This document shows, piece after piece, positions 45,950-57,246 of a stretch of DNA of 64,000 bases. The stretch lies in the NCBI RefSeq assembly GCF_932294415.1, contig NC_065539.1, forward strand, positions 52,595,501 through 52,659,500. Direction: 5' to 3'. Both the position numbers and the translations under genes were made by a program. The notes beneath the pieces are model-generated. The model ran no database searches and was not told where the DNA came from. It worked only from the letters and a program-made list of their open reading frames with translations. Numbering within the stretch: the stretch's first letter is position 1; each line of letters starts with the position of its first letter. Source of the DNA: Quercus robur (Eukaryota; Streptophyta; Magnoliopsida; Fagales; Fagaceae).

Positions 45950-46140
45950 GTGCCACGTCCATTACGTACCGACACCGCCATGTGTGGACAAATGAGCCCA
46001 TGTCAACCGATGACCTTTCGAGAACACAGGATGCCTATTGATGGGCTGTAAACACTAGACACTGCCATAATAAGCGAGACGTGGATCCTAAATATCCACT
46101 GCTCTACTTGCTTCTCCTCAAAAACTCTCTATATATATCA
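45950..46140 (+). promoter_or_regulatory. ELIP promoter with ACGT elements and TATA box
   Basis: TATATATA at 46130-46137 lies about 115 bp before the ATG. Upstream are ACGT-core motifs CACGTC (45954-45959), TACGTA (45963-45968) and GACGTGG (46078-46084). Such cores bind bZIP factors, and ELIP genes are known HY5 targets under light stress. The match is by motif only. Confidence 0.7.
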
Positions 46141-46251
46141 CTCCGAGACCAAACATAAATGCCACAACCACTTCATTTTCTACTACCTAGTACCTATTTG
46201 ATCACTCATAGCCTATTAGCGAGTTCCATATACAAAAGCTCTTTGGTAATA

Positions 46252-48430
46252 ATGGCAGCCTCATCTGCAATGCAATCCATCTTGGCAAGCCCTTTGACCC
46301 GTGTAGTTTCAAACAGGTCTACTAGGGTGAACCAGTTTCTAATTATTCCCACTAGTTATGTGTCACCTGTGCCAAGAAATGCTAGCATGCGAGTGCGTTG
46401 CATTGCAAAGGTAATGAAATGCTATCTCATCGTGGAAAAAAAAAAAAAAAATCCTACCTCCTTCTTTGGGGTTTCGTGCTTTTCTTCCTCCTCCTCTTCT
46501 TCTTCTACTTTCTTTCTTTCTTCTTCTTCTTCTTCTGGTTAGACTGGTTTCGGTCTACCTGTCTACCTCTTCTCTTTTATTTGTGTGTCCTTAGCTGTCC
46601 TTCACTTTTGTTTAGAGTCTTTAGGCTTTAGATATTTTCTTTGTTTTGTGGTGTTTGTGAGCCCCACGTAATACTCATTCTTCCAGGCTCTTTTGTTTTG
46701 TCCACTTGAATTTCATTAAAAAAAATATTTCTTTGTTTTGTTTTTGTGAACCTCACATGACTCATAATAAAAACGAAACTTTCGGTCTTTTAATTCCAGT
46801 CACTAAAATTAGAAAAAGCATAGAAATATAAAAATTTTTACAACTTTTTTCACAATTATAACGTGATAGAGTATAATTAGAAAAGAAAAAAAAAATTTTA
46901 TGAGTTTATATATATTTGAGTAATAGTTAATCACTTACAATTTGTTACATTTAAATTGTTAATAAAAAGTTATGAAATAATCATAGTCCTAAAACTATTC
47001 TTAAAATTAACATCTAGGCTTTTTTTTTTCTTTTTTTCATATTATTATCCTCATTATATTATATATAATTGAACTAATAGTTGTTGTTGATATTATTATT
47101 ATTGAACTAATATTTGAGATTAAAGATAACCTATTAGTTGAAATATTTACTTATAACTTTAAAACCTTTAATAATTTATTATATGGATTTTTTTATCAAT
47201 AATAAATATATGCATATATATTTATTTATAAAATAGTGGTAAGCCCGAATTAATATGCAACAGCACGCCAAAATAGGTTGGTCCCAAAACATTATGTTCC
47301 AATGAACAAACTGAAATGGGATCCGAAACAGGATCCGAAATGCTATTCATAACATTGATGAAATCTATGCATCATAATATTTTTATTCTTATTTTTGTGG
47401 AAAATTCAAAGTCTGATAGAAATAATTTAACATTTATATTATTATGATATGCTAATTGATTTATAAGAAAGTTCATAATCGTACAATTCTTTGTCTTTGC
47501 CCTTTGCAGAAAGAGCAACCAGAGTCTGTGACAACTTCAACACCCAAGGTAACTACCCTTAATTCAAGAGATACTTCATCTCTCTCTTTTTTTCTTTTTT
47601 TTCTTTTTTTCTCTCTCTCTCTCTCCGCTCATTAACCCTAGATATACAATAACATTATTTCTTGAAGATCCATTTTTTTTACAAATTAGTTTAAGCACAC
47701 AAAATTATTCATTAATTTTTTTTTTCACAACTTGCTGAGCAAATTATAATTAGAGCAAAATTATTTTCACATAAATTTATTATTGATCCAAATTAAATTA
47801 TGCACAACTTAAAATATGTCACCTAGATTTTGTGAAAAAGTCCGTTTTTAAGTTTATTCATTTTTTACTTTTTGAGTAAAACTAGAGACACAATTATAAC
47901 CAGTAATATTGCTTGTTCATATGGAAGTAATATAATTCTTACCTGGTTTTACTAAATGATCCTACTTTTATTAAGATCCAAGCAAAGTAAGTCATGTCAA
48001 CCTTTATGGAAAATGTTGTTAATAGTTATGTGTATAACATTAGTTAAGGAGTATTTTTTGACGAGTGCTTCACCATGATCGACAGGTCAGCACAAACTTC
48101 TTAGACTTGTTTGCATTCAGTGGGCCTGCACCAGAGAGGATCAACGGCAGGCTAGCAATGATAGGCTTTGTTGCTGCAATGGTAGTGGAGTTATCCAGTG
48201 GTGAGGATGTGTTTGCCCAGATATCAAATGGTGGAATCCCATGGTTCTTAGGAACTAGCATTGTGCTATCTCTTGCATCTTTGATTCCTTTGTTTAAGGG
48301 AATCAGCGTAGAGTCCAAGTCAGAGGGGGTGATGACCTCAGATGCTGAGATGTGGAATGGGAGGTTTGCCATGTTGGGTTTGGTTGCTCTAGCCCTCACC
48401 GAGTATGTCAAGGGTGGAACCCTTATTTAG
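46252..48430 (+). CDS. ELIP: early light-induced protein (3 exons)
   Basis: Exons 46252-46410, 47510-47548 and 48086-48430 join at GT/AG introns in phase 0, giving 180 residues. Residues 1 to about 50 form a Ser/Arg-rich plastid transit peptide ending near MRVRCIAK. A short linker (KEQPESVTTSTPK) precedes the three-helix ELIP domain. Helix I begins PERINGRLAMIGF (Glu83, Asn86, Arg88), helix II is GIPWFLGTSIVLSLASL, and helix III begins EMWNGRFAMLGLVAL (Glu154, Asn157, Arg159). The ExxNxR motifs bind chlorophyll in this family. ELIPs sit in thylakoid membranes and are made transiently under high light to limit photo-oxidation. An AATAAA lies at 48548. Its 3' part is duplicated at 54979. Confidence 0.96.
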
Positions 48431-49785
48431 GTCTCTGATGTACTGACTTAGGCCAATTTGTGTAAAAGAATATTTAATTTCCATGTAATTTGGAAAGCAA
48501 ATTATGTAATCTATTTTTCAGTAAATTAGATTTCAATTTTATAAAGGAATAAAAACTTATATGCAAATGAGTTTATCAAAACTAATGGTCCTCTCTAAAG
48601 ATGTTTGTTTACTCTCATCGTTGCCATAACACTTAGAAAGATTGGAAAATTACAAGCTCTAAGGTTCACATTAATATTTCAATTTATATTCCTCATGGCT
48701 TGTAGAGTGGATCTGCAATAGAACAAAGTAAATAAAATGTGTGCTTTATTAGATGATAACTAGTTAATTACAAGCCTTTCATAGTAGATATTTTATATTT
48801 ATAACTACCTCGAAGCGAAGCTATGACCTCATAACATGAAATATGTTGATTTTTAGTAGTGCAAGTACGACCCACGTAATACAATAGGACTTAATATTTG
48901 CAAACTTGCATGCATGATACAAATTACCATTTCAAGCTAATTCTCGATGGAAATTTTTTTGTGAAAATCGTTTTTCGTATTTTTTTTTATATATTTATAA
49001 GTAGCATAAAAATAATAATTCAAAAGAAAATTATCTTTGATCAATGAAAAATCTTATTAAAATTATGATTTATTTTTTAGAGACTGTTTTCAACTAAATT
49101 TTGTTGGAAAACAACTTTATTTCACACCAATACTAAATAAAGAAAGTTAAAAAACAATATGGAAACTATTAAAAATAACTCTATCTCATTTTGAGGCCAC
49201 TACCAAATATAAAAAAATGAGGGAAAATTATTGAATACTCTCGGAGTACCATAAATGTGTACTCCCCCCTCTCACATGAATTGTGGGTCTCACCATAAAT
49301 TTAATTAGTGGGACTCATAATTATGTGAGAGGGAGAGTACGCATTTATGGTACTTTGAGAGTACCCAATAATTATCCCAAAATGAGATAATTTTTCCAAA
49401 AAAAAAAAACTCACTTTTTAGATAACATTAATGTCAAAACAAACATAGCATAATTTCATTTTAATTTTGGTTAGAAACAAATTTATCAAACTTGTTATTG
49501 TCACATGACTTCATTTGAGTAATAATTATTCAAAATTCAAAAATAAATATTTACTACTCTCATGACTAATTGACATTAGATATATGTCAAAGCTATAGCT
49601 ACGTTAGATCACTTATGTAATTACTCACTCAAATTTGAGTGTTATATATCTATCTAGGTAGTTCAATGTTTGTGTATTACAAATTTAAATAGTAGTCAAT
49701 TCTAAGTCTATTATAGTCAAAATGGCCAAAATATTTGTTTCATGCAATAAATTCAAACAGCTAATCCTTTTGTTAAATCTCGACT
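48250..49785 (+). repeat. ELIP 3' end plus downstream flank, copy 1 (native)
   Basis: From AGGAACTAGCA inside ELIP exon 3 to about 49785 this sequence recurs at 54979-57456. It covers the ELIP C-terminus, 3' UTR and about 1.3 kb of flank. The copies are roughly 90% identical in aligned parts by eye, apart from insertions. Confidence 0.92.
49222..49378. mobile_element. foldback MITE with 8-bp target duplication
   Basis: The left arm GGAAAATTATTGAATACTCT and right arm GTACCCAATAATTATCCC are inverted, and the arms pair over most of the 157-bp length (GAGTACCATAAATG and its complement). AAAATGAG flanks both sides (49214-49221, 49379-49386). The duplicate copy at 56700-56740 has one AAAATGAG and no insertion, so it is an empty site. 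An 8-bp duplication suggests hAT transposase. Confidence 0.92.
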
Positions 49786-50261
49786 AAAAAATCAAAAGTC
49801 TCAAAAAAACCAGAGGAAAATCTAAAAATTACGACCACAACCTCAAGCCCAAACACCAACACCATTTCTCAACCCAAAAAAAAAAAAAAAAAAAATCCCC
49901 TATCTCTTGCGCTCTCTTCTGCCATTATTCCTCCGATGAGCCGGTGCCACTTATCGCCGGCAAGGGCGACTTGATAGGGTTTTTGGCCGGATCGTGAGAA
50001 TTTAGGGTTCGCTGAATGGCTCCGGCGCGTAGACGCGGAGCGAACAACAAGGCGAAGGCCAAGAAGAAGAGGCAGTTAAGTGTGGGCGATCTTGTCCTTG
50101 CTAAGGTCAAGGGCTTCCCTCTTTTCTCTTAACTACTACTGCTACTGCTACGTTTTTTTATTTATTTATTTTTTATTAATTAGTATATGTGTTTCATTGT
50201 TTTTGGGGGACTAGGTTGTTTTAGTATCTGACTATGGTAGTTGTTCCTTTTTCTTTACCCC

Positions 50262-50297
<36 letters not shown>

Positions 50298-52522
50298 CCA
50301 CTTATTGGTAATTTTTAAAAAATTTAGGTTTTTGAGGCTCTTATATGATTTTATTGGCGCATCTCTTTGTCAGTAGCTTTTGATGATTATGTGTTTACAG
50401 ATTAGCAAACCTGAAGAATTTAAGCATCAGCCTGATCCCAAGAAATACTTCGTCGAATTCTTTGCTACAAAAGATACGTAAGTTTTTCTTACACATTATT
50501 GTGATGTAATTTCATTAGCCTTTTTTTTTTTTTATTATGTATGGTTCTTGAAATATTATCTCGGAAAGGCTAAATATTTGTTGTCGTGAACTTGAAAACA
50601 CTATCAAAGGCTAAAATATTAAAAAACATGTTGACTATTGATTGTTCTAAGGAGACTGACGGATGGGGGCAAGCTATTTTTTCTCTTGATAAGTAATAAG
50701 ATTTATTGATATCAAAAAATGGATGCTCTAGTACACAAGAAGCGCACAGGGGTCAAAAAATCAAGTTAAAAAATTACATAAATCAAGAAAAGAAGAGGAG
50801 AATGATTGGTTTTGCACAGCTGACAACCAATCAAACATAACTTGAGGTCTGATATAGATCTCTTATTATCTGTCGGTTGGCAAGCTATAGTTTGCCTTGG
50901 TGATTGTAGTATAGACTTTAGCATGCATATGTTTATCATTTAATTTTTTGGCCTGATAATTCTTCTGATTGAGTTGAGGGACTTATAATTTTTGGAGATA
51001 CTTTGTAACGACCCTAGGAAGAGCACTAGCGACATCTGCCTTATTATTCTTGTAATGACTTATGAACCCAATATTCATCTAGTAAACACCTTATGTGGGA
51101 GGGACTTAGCACATGCCCGCACAATACACTCCAACAATATCCAATCAATCAAATACACACAATTTGAGGTATCACATACTTGTTGACCAAAAGTAATGTT
51201 AGATTGAAGTTTTCCAAATTGGTATTATGTGCGCTACTCATTTGACCTCATGTATTTACATTGAGGTATTGCTGGTCCCTTATCGAGCATTCACATCTCC
51301 CATATCATATAGCTCTGGTTCGCTTGGTTTTCATAGTGGAGAGAAAAAAGTATTGATGGGGAAAATATGTGGAAGCTAATTATGAATCATGATGTGAAGT
51401 TTTAATTTATGTAGAAATAACTTGGTTGTTTCAGAATTGTGGGGCAGTTTTATGGGTATCGTTTTAAAATAAGAATTTATAGTTCTTATACAGTTCATTG
51501 TTGGAATCATGGTAAATTAACTTCAGCCTATCCCTAACTCCATAAATTTTATGGTGAGCAATGCTGTACCTGCAAAAGTAGCTTACTAAGAGTTTGCTCA
51601 AGGCTCTAGGTTGGGCACTTGATTAGCAGGAGCTAATGCTAATTTATTTGTTCCCAAATGTGGATTGAACAAGATCTTTTCAATAAACTTGCTGCTGAAA
51701 AGTGACATTAGATAAGAACATCACAATGTATGGAAAGGACATATGCAGCATGCACCGCATTGCCAATTCATAGGTAGGGTTGGGTGTCACACTTCTTGCC
51801 AGGAGAACTACCATGCCATTAAGGGCTAGTAAATAAGGGCTGCAGCTTTTTAAAAATATTTAAAGCTGAACTACTTTGAGAAGTAGCTCTTAATTTGCTT
51901 CTCAAAATCCCTAAAAAGCATTAATTGCCTCACAAAATTGGCGAAGAGCATACAAAAACCCTTGGCTGAGATCAAGTTTGCTTCTCATTTTTAAAAGCCA
52001 AAGCACCTCTGGAAAAGCTTAAGAAACCAGATCTCAGTACGGAAATTTTGTAAGATTAATTTTTGTGGGCATTTCCATTAGGGGAGATCGAATTTTAATT
52101 TGATTATCATCTTTGAGGATTTTATAATTGAAGGAAATATTTGGAGGTTACTTGGGAGATACTTTGACGTACTAAACTTATTATGATAATGTGAGTTGAC
52201 TTTATAAATTGTGTAGGTTTGTATGTAATAGTTGGTTTTATTTTAGTGTTGATTTTTAAGTTTTTATATATTGCAACACACACACACATATATTACCTCT
52301 TTATCAATCTATTTTATTTTCAAATAATTGTTTTTATTGTTCTTGCATTAAACCTTTACCTAAAAAAAATTGTTTTTATTATTGACCTGTGCTAATTACT
52401 GTGTGAATTTTGGTTAAAGCTGCCCCATTCAGTGGTTTAGAATGAAATGAAAGTAGTAGAGAAGAAGTAAATAATGCTTTTGAATTGAGTGGAGGTTTAT
52501 GATATATTCTATTATATAAAGT

Positions 52523-52678
52523 GTGTGTTTGGATCTTAATTATAGGCCAGCTTATTGCATTTTTTCCCCCTACTATTTACGGGTCCCACGTGAGTCTCTT
52601 ACTAATTTTATTTAGTTTTTACCTTTTATCTACAGTATTTTCAGTAAAAAGCTAAATAAGTTGTTTCCAAATGGACAC
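52523..52678. mobile_element. MITE-like repeat, TTTGGAT family
   Basis: Starts GTGTGTTTGGATCTTAAT and ends TTTCCAAATGGACAC. Shares CTACAGTATTTTCAGTAAA and CTATTTACGGGTCCCA with the copies at 25718 and 53263. Confidence 0.65.
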
Positions 52679-53262
52679 AAAGTGAGGCCTTTAGTTGGTG
52701 TTACATTTTGAACTCTATGACTTGTCAGCACATATATTAGTTATTGGTCAACTTATCTCATTCATTACTAGGCACAAATGAGCAAAGCACTTGTTTAAAA
52801 ACCTTAACAGGCCATGATGTACTCTTAATAGGCCATGGCGTACTCTTCCTCTAACTCATCAAACCAGTTTAAATATAAAACCAATAATTCCATACACATT
52901 AGAAGCAGCAAAATTCACAGCATCGAAGTATCATTTGTTCATTGTTTACATATTATTGGTATGCATCCTTATTGATGGTTTTTTTTTCACTGTAATATTT
53001 TCAGTTTTCTTCACCATATATTGTATTACTTAATTTATGATATTTTTAAGAAATATTTGATTAAGTTGTTTTTGTTCATCATATAGTAGCTGGATGTGTT
53101 TGTTTGAATTTAGTGAGGCTGCTTTAGTGTAATATATATTCTTAATCCTTTAAACATTGTTTTATTTTTTCAATGGCAACCCCAAGGGGTAGCACAATTG
53201 GTTGCGGACATGCCCCAGAATGTTCTCATTTCTTAAAATATTGTACTGTTTTAATACATTTA

Positions 53263-53527
53263 GTACGCATTTGGATTGCATCTACAGTTAGCGTCTTGTG
53301 TCTGGCGTTTTTTTTTTTTTTTTTTTTTTTTTTTTTGAGAAGTCAGTTTTGACGTGTTACTGCACTGTTCAGTGGGTCCCATGCACTGTTCACGGAACTC
53401 ACAAATCTCTTTTTTCAACAAAACTTTCATTAAAAATGGGTCCTACGGCACTATTCACATATTTAAAAATTATTTCGCTATAGTGTTTTCAGTTTTCAGC
53501 AAAATAAACAGTATCCAAACGGATCCT
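53263..53527. mobile_element. MITE-like repeat, TTTGGAT family
   Basis: Starts GTACGCATTTGGATTGCATC and ends AACAGTATCCAAACGGATCC, with an internal T run (53309-53336) and TGTTCAGTGGGTCCCATGC. Same inverted ends as the pair at 25718. Confidence 0.75.
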
Positions 53528-54978
53528 TAGTGTTTGGGTAAGCAACATTTGTCTGATGTAGAGCCTCGCTATCATTTAAATGTCTTCTGCTGGCTGAGAC
53601 AACCAGCCCTGTGCAGGAACCCGTTTGCATTATCTGTACACTCCAACATGTGATGTTTACTGTTTATTGACATTATCCTATCTGAGATCCACACATATTT
53701 TAAAGAAAACCCATCAAGTTTTCTTTCTCTTTGGTTTTTGTACGTGGTTATAATTTTAACTGAAAATTTTTTCCATTTTAGGTGTTTAGCGATCTAAAAG
53801 ATAGGTTGAAACATTCTAGGTCAATTCGTAGGTTAAGTTAATTTGGTAAGAAATCTATGATATACTTTGGTTGTATGAAAACTGGTTGAAATTCTGTGTT
53901 ATCTCTCTTAAGGGATGGTTCTCCCATCCAATTCTGTTTGCATTGTGTTTCTTATTGTCTCATTGATTAAGTTGACAAACTCAGGAATTTAGCTTCTTAC
54001 TTTTACCTTTGGTTACTTCTCCTCCATCCACAGAGGTTTTGTTGCCCCTGCGGATATTCAGGCATTCACTAATGAGCTAAAGAGTAAATTGTCTGCCCGA
54101 TGTCAGGGTAAAACAGTTAGGTTCTTTTCTCAAGCTGTGAACGAAATCTGTGTGGCATTTGATGAGCTACAAAATAAGAAATCAAGTGGTGTCAGAGATG
54201 GTGCCGATAAATCTGATGTTGGGCGTGAGGCTCTATCTGTTAATGAGGTAGAGGTTGACTTAAAGGTTGAGACAGGTAAGGCGACATACAGTGGAGAAGC
54301 TTTGAATGAGTCTTTAAGTGATTCTGGCTCTAAGTTGGGGCGCTGCTCAAAGAGACGAGGTGGAACTGACATTCAAGATGTAAAGCCTTCTATATCCTGT
54401 AGTGCAAATGATAGTTTGTCTCCAGGTATTTCCCCTGAGAAAAACAATAGTAAAAGCAGTGGTGGAAACCGTAAGGAACATGTATTAATGACATCCAGTC
54501 CAGATAATTCTTCCTTTCCAAAGGAAGAAGCAAGTGATGATGAATTTGTAGAAGATGCTGCTTGCACTAAGCAACATGGTGAGGAAGAAAAAGTATTAAC
54601 TGGTAAAAAGTTGAAGAAGATGGGTACTGTGTCAAAGAAAAGACGTGAAGGTGCTGTTGAAGTACACAAAACTGGTACCTCTGCTGTAATATCATTAAAG
54701 GATGGAAGTGATGGTTGTTCTGTTGATCGCCCTGAATCTGTTGAGCGATTGAAAGATGGAATTAAGGGCAAGATTGTATCTAGCAGCGTGAGAATTTTCT
54801 CTGAGCCCTCTGAAAGCAGATTCTGATATCAATGCTGGGAAAAAATAGAAAGATCTGCTAAAAGCTATAAAACATGTCATTGTTGCTGATAATATGCTGG
54901 ACTCTGGTGTTGTTTCTGATAAACAGACAAGGGAAAACTTTCTGGCAAGTAAAAGAGGACCCAAGATAGACAAGGAAA

Positions 54979-55143
54979 AGGAACTAGCAATGTGCTATCT
55001 CTTTCATTTCTGATTCCTTTGTTTATGGGAATCAGCGTGGAGTCTAAGTCAGAGGGGTTGATGACCTCAAATGCTGAGCTGTGGAATGGGAGGTTTCCTA
55101 TGTTGGGTTTGGTTGCTCTAGCCTTCACCGAGTATGTCAAGGC
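54979..55143 (+). pseudogene. ELIP 3' coding fragment fused to HUA2-like sequence
   Basis: Matches ELIP exon 3 from the helix II region (GTGCTATCTCTT) to the TCACCGAGTATGTCAAGG near its end, then lacks about 36 bp including the stop codon. It has no start, promoter or transit peptide. Small changes disrupt the motifs (EMWNGRF has become ELWNGRF). The frame is broken relative to the upstream HUA2-like sequence. Confidence 0.9.
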
Positions 55144-55787
55144 CAACTTGTGTAAATGAATATATAGTTTCTATGTAATTTGGAAAGCAAATCATGTAAT
55201 CCATTTTTCAGAAAAATTAAATTTGAAGTTTATGAAGGAATAGAAACTTATGTGCAAATGAGTCTAATTAGTGGTCCTCTCTAAATATGTTTGTCTACTC
55301 AAAATTAGTGGTCCTCTCTAATGTTCACATTAGTATTTCAATTTCTATTCCTCATGGCTTCTAGAATGGATCTGCAACAGAACAAAGTGAATAAAATGTG
55401 TGTTTTTTAGATGATAATTAGTTAATTACAAGCCTTTCATGGCTGATATTTTATATTTATAACTACCCCGAAGCGAAGCTATGACCTCATAACGTGAAAT
55501 ATGTTGGTTTTTAGTAGTTGAAGTACAACCCATGCAATACAATAGGACTTACATAACAGTTGCAAACTTGCATACATGATACAAATTACAATTTCAAGCT
55601 AATTCTGGAAGGGTTTTTTTTTTTTTTGTGGAAATAATTTTTCATGTTTTTTTATATTTAGTAATTAGTAGCATAAAAAATTAAGTTAAAAGAAAATTAT
55701 CTTTGGTCAATGAAAAATCTTAATAAAATTATGGTTTATTTTTTAGAGACTGTTTTCAACTAAAAGTTTTTGGAAAACAATTTCCAA

Positions 55788-56640
55788 TCAATCAATATAT
55801 ATATATAAAAGGAGAGATCACATGTAGGGAAATATGAGGTTTTATCAAGTAGTGCATTCTATGCAAATAGAATTGAAATATTCTCAAGTGTCACATCAAA
55901 GATAATAACAAATTAAATATTGATTTTTTTTTTCATCATTTGGTTTAATGTTTCAAGACTTTTCTAATTAAAAAATAAATATTCTTCGTATCCTTTGGTT
56001 CAATGTTTCAAGACTTTTCATCTCTCACATATACACACAAAACTCTTTGCATTTTAATTCACCATTTTCATCTATTGCACTTCTACCCCTTTATATATAC
56101 CCACCCATAGCCTTTCATGTCATCCCATGTCAAATACACACCGATAAAAAATGATGTCATTTACTTTCAATCTTTCGATGAGACCTACCAAGTTTTAACA
56201 TTGTTATTTCATCTTAACCCATATGAGTTGGTTACAACCAAAGAAGGGGGCTTGCATTTTATATTGAGTAATAATGACAATTACGATTTTGATGTTAAGG
56301 TCGAATGTTGTGGATTTATGGGTTTTGTAAATAATGTGATTGACTGTGAGCGTTTAGGATGTGTATTTTGTTTTAAAATTAAGGAGAAAAAGGAAAACAC
56401 ATTCTATATCAACTTTTATTCTATAATATTTATCCAAAGTTTTTTTTTTTTTTTCATTACTTCAATTGAATAATTATAATGGATATATGTGTGCAATTTA
56501 TAATTATTGTTTTTTATGATGAATTCATTACTTATAAAGTTCTATAACAATTATGCTATAATACAAATACAACATTCTCCAAAACTATTTTATATAAAAA
56601 GTTACAAAATTATCCGTGCATTGAATGAGTAACTTACTAA
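55788..56640 (+). mobile_element. 853-bp insertion with Helitron-like ends
   Basis: It sits between CCAA and TACTAAA, a site that is continuous (ACACCAATACTAAA) in copy 1. It starts TCAATCAATATATATATATA followed by AAAGGAGA, ends ATCCGTGCATTGAATGAGTA followed by ACTTACTAA, and shows no target duplication, having gone in between A and T. A 5' TC, a 3' CTRR-type end and a decayed CCGTGCAT hairpin near the 3' end are features of plant Helitrons. It is non-autonomous, with no Rep/helicase. Confidence 0.72.
56117..56473 (+). CDS. 118-residue ORF inside the Helitron-like insertion, unknown
   Basis: An ATG-started frame, beginning MSSHVKYTPIKNDVIYF, with a mixed, soluble-looking first 90 residues (VKVECCGFMGFVNNVIDCE; Cys pairs) and a hydrophobic Phe-rich tail from a T-rich 3' end. 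A TATA-like TTTATATATACCC (about 56091) lies 25 bp upstream of the ATG. Helitrons often carry captured host gene pieces, so this could be one. I do not recognise the family, and it may be non-functional or chance. Confidence 0.4.
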   Translation: MSSHVKYTPIKNDVIYFQSFDETYQVLTLLFHLNPYELVTTKEGGLHFILSNNDNYDFDVKVECCGFMGFVNNVIDCERLGCVFCFKIKEKKENTFYINFYSIIFIQSFFFFFITSIE

Positions 56641-56955
56641 TACTAAATTAAGGAAGTTAAAAGACAATATGGAAACTATTAAAAATAACTCTATCTCATT
56701 TTAGATCACTACCAAATATAACAAAATGAGATAGTTTTTCAAAAAATGCTTTTTTATTTTATTTTATTTAAATAACTCATTTTTTAGATAACATTAAATC
56801 AAAACAAACATAGCATAATTTTATTTTATTTTTGCTTAGAAACAAATCGATCAAACTTTTTTTTTTTTGTCACATGACTTCATGTGAGTAATAATTATTC
56901 AAAAATCAAAACTCAGAAACTAATATTTACCACTCTTATGACTAATTGATATTAT

Positions 56956-57246
56956 GGGTCCATTTGGATTGAGCTTATTGTTGCTGAAACTGAAAACTGA
57001 AAATACTGTAGCAAAATAATTTTTAAATGTGTGAAAAGTACCGTGGGATCCATTTTTAATATTTTTTAATGCGTGAACAGTACTGCTACAGTATTACTAC
57101 AGTGCAAAACAGTAACTTTTGTCCACCAAAGTCAACTTATGCGGGCAGAAAAAAAAAAAAAAATAAAATAAAATAAAATAAAATAAAATAAAATAATAAC
57201 GCAGCACCAAACGTGGACGCAGGAAAACGGGCAACCCAAACGCCCT
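56956..57246. mobile_element. MITE-like insertion in copy 2
   Basis: GGGTCCATTTGGATTGAGC at the left and GGGCAACCCAAACGCCC at the right form short inverted ends. The interior has CTACAGTATTACTACAGT and an (AAAAT)n run (57158-57200). Copy 1 has ATTAGATATATG at this point with nothing inserted. The target duplication is not clear. Confidence 0.8.

Larger units (their letters stand above)
50478..54033 (+). other. long intron 2 of the HUA2-like fragment, with repeats
   Basis: A 3.5-kb intron holding MITE-like copies at 52523 and 53263, a SINE-head-like stretch at 53178-53225 (GGGGTAGCACAATTGGTTGC) and a possible LTR-type start TGTAACGACCCTAGG at 51003. No coding exon recognised in it. Confidence 0.6.
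50016..54978 (+). pseudogene. HUA2-like PWWP-domain gene, 5' fragment
   Basis: Exon 1 starts MAPARRRGANNKAKAKKKRQ and runs SVGDLVLAKVKGFP, the first strand of a PWWP domain. The expected AWPAK end is missing and the frame stops at 50130. Exon 2 (50401-50477) gives ISKPEEFKHQPDPKKYFVEF. Exon 3 (from 54034) gives GFVAPADIQAFTNELKSKL and SARCQGKTVRFFSQAVNEIC, then an acidic Ser/Lys-rich region, with an early TGA at 54824-54826. This is the order of HUA2/HULK proteins, nuclear PWWP-CID factors affecting flowering-gene RNA processing. Coding similarity continues in another frame to about 54978 with a further TAG, then switches to ELIP sequence. The CID half (over 1000 residues in relatives) is absent. 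Confidence 0.85.

Noticed and set aside
50680-50850. Possible LINE or SINE tail in the HUA2-like intron
   Set aside because: The phrase GATTTATTGATATCAAAAA looks repeat-like, but no ends or coding tail could be defined.
51003-51190. LTR-like start TGTAACGACCCTAGG
   Set aside because: No matching end, partner LTR or primer site found nearby, so no element can be claimed.
53178-53225. Candidate SINE head GGGGTAGCACAATTGGTTGC
   Set aside because: Too short to confirm; the rest of a SINE is not visible.
54373-54973. Minus-strand ORFs over HUA2-like exon 3
   Set aside because: Antisense to the PWWP-gene exon, with composition explained by it.
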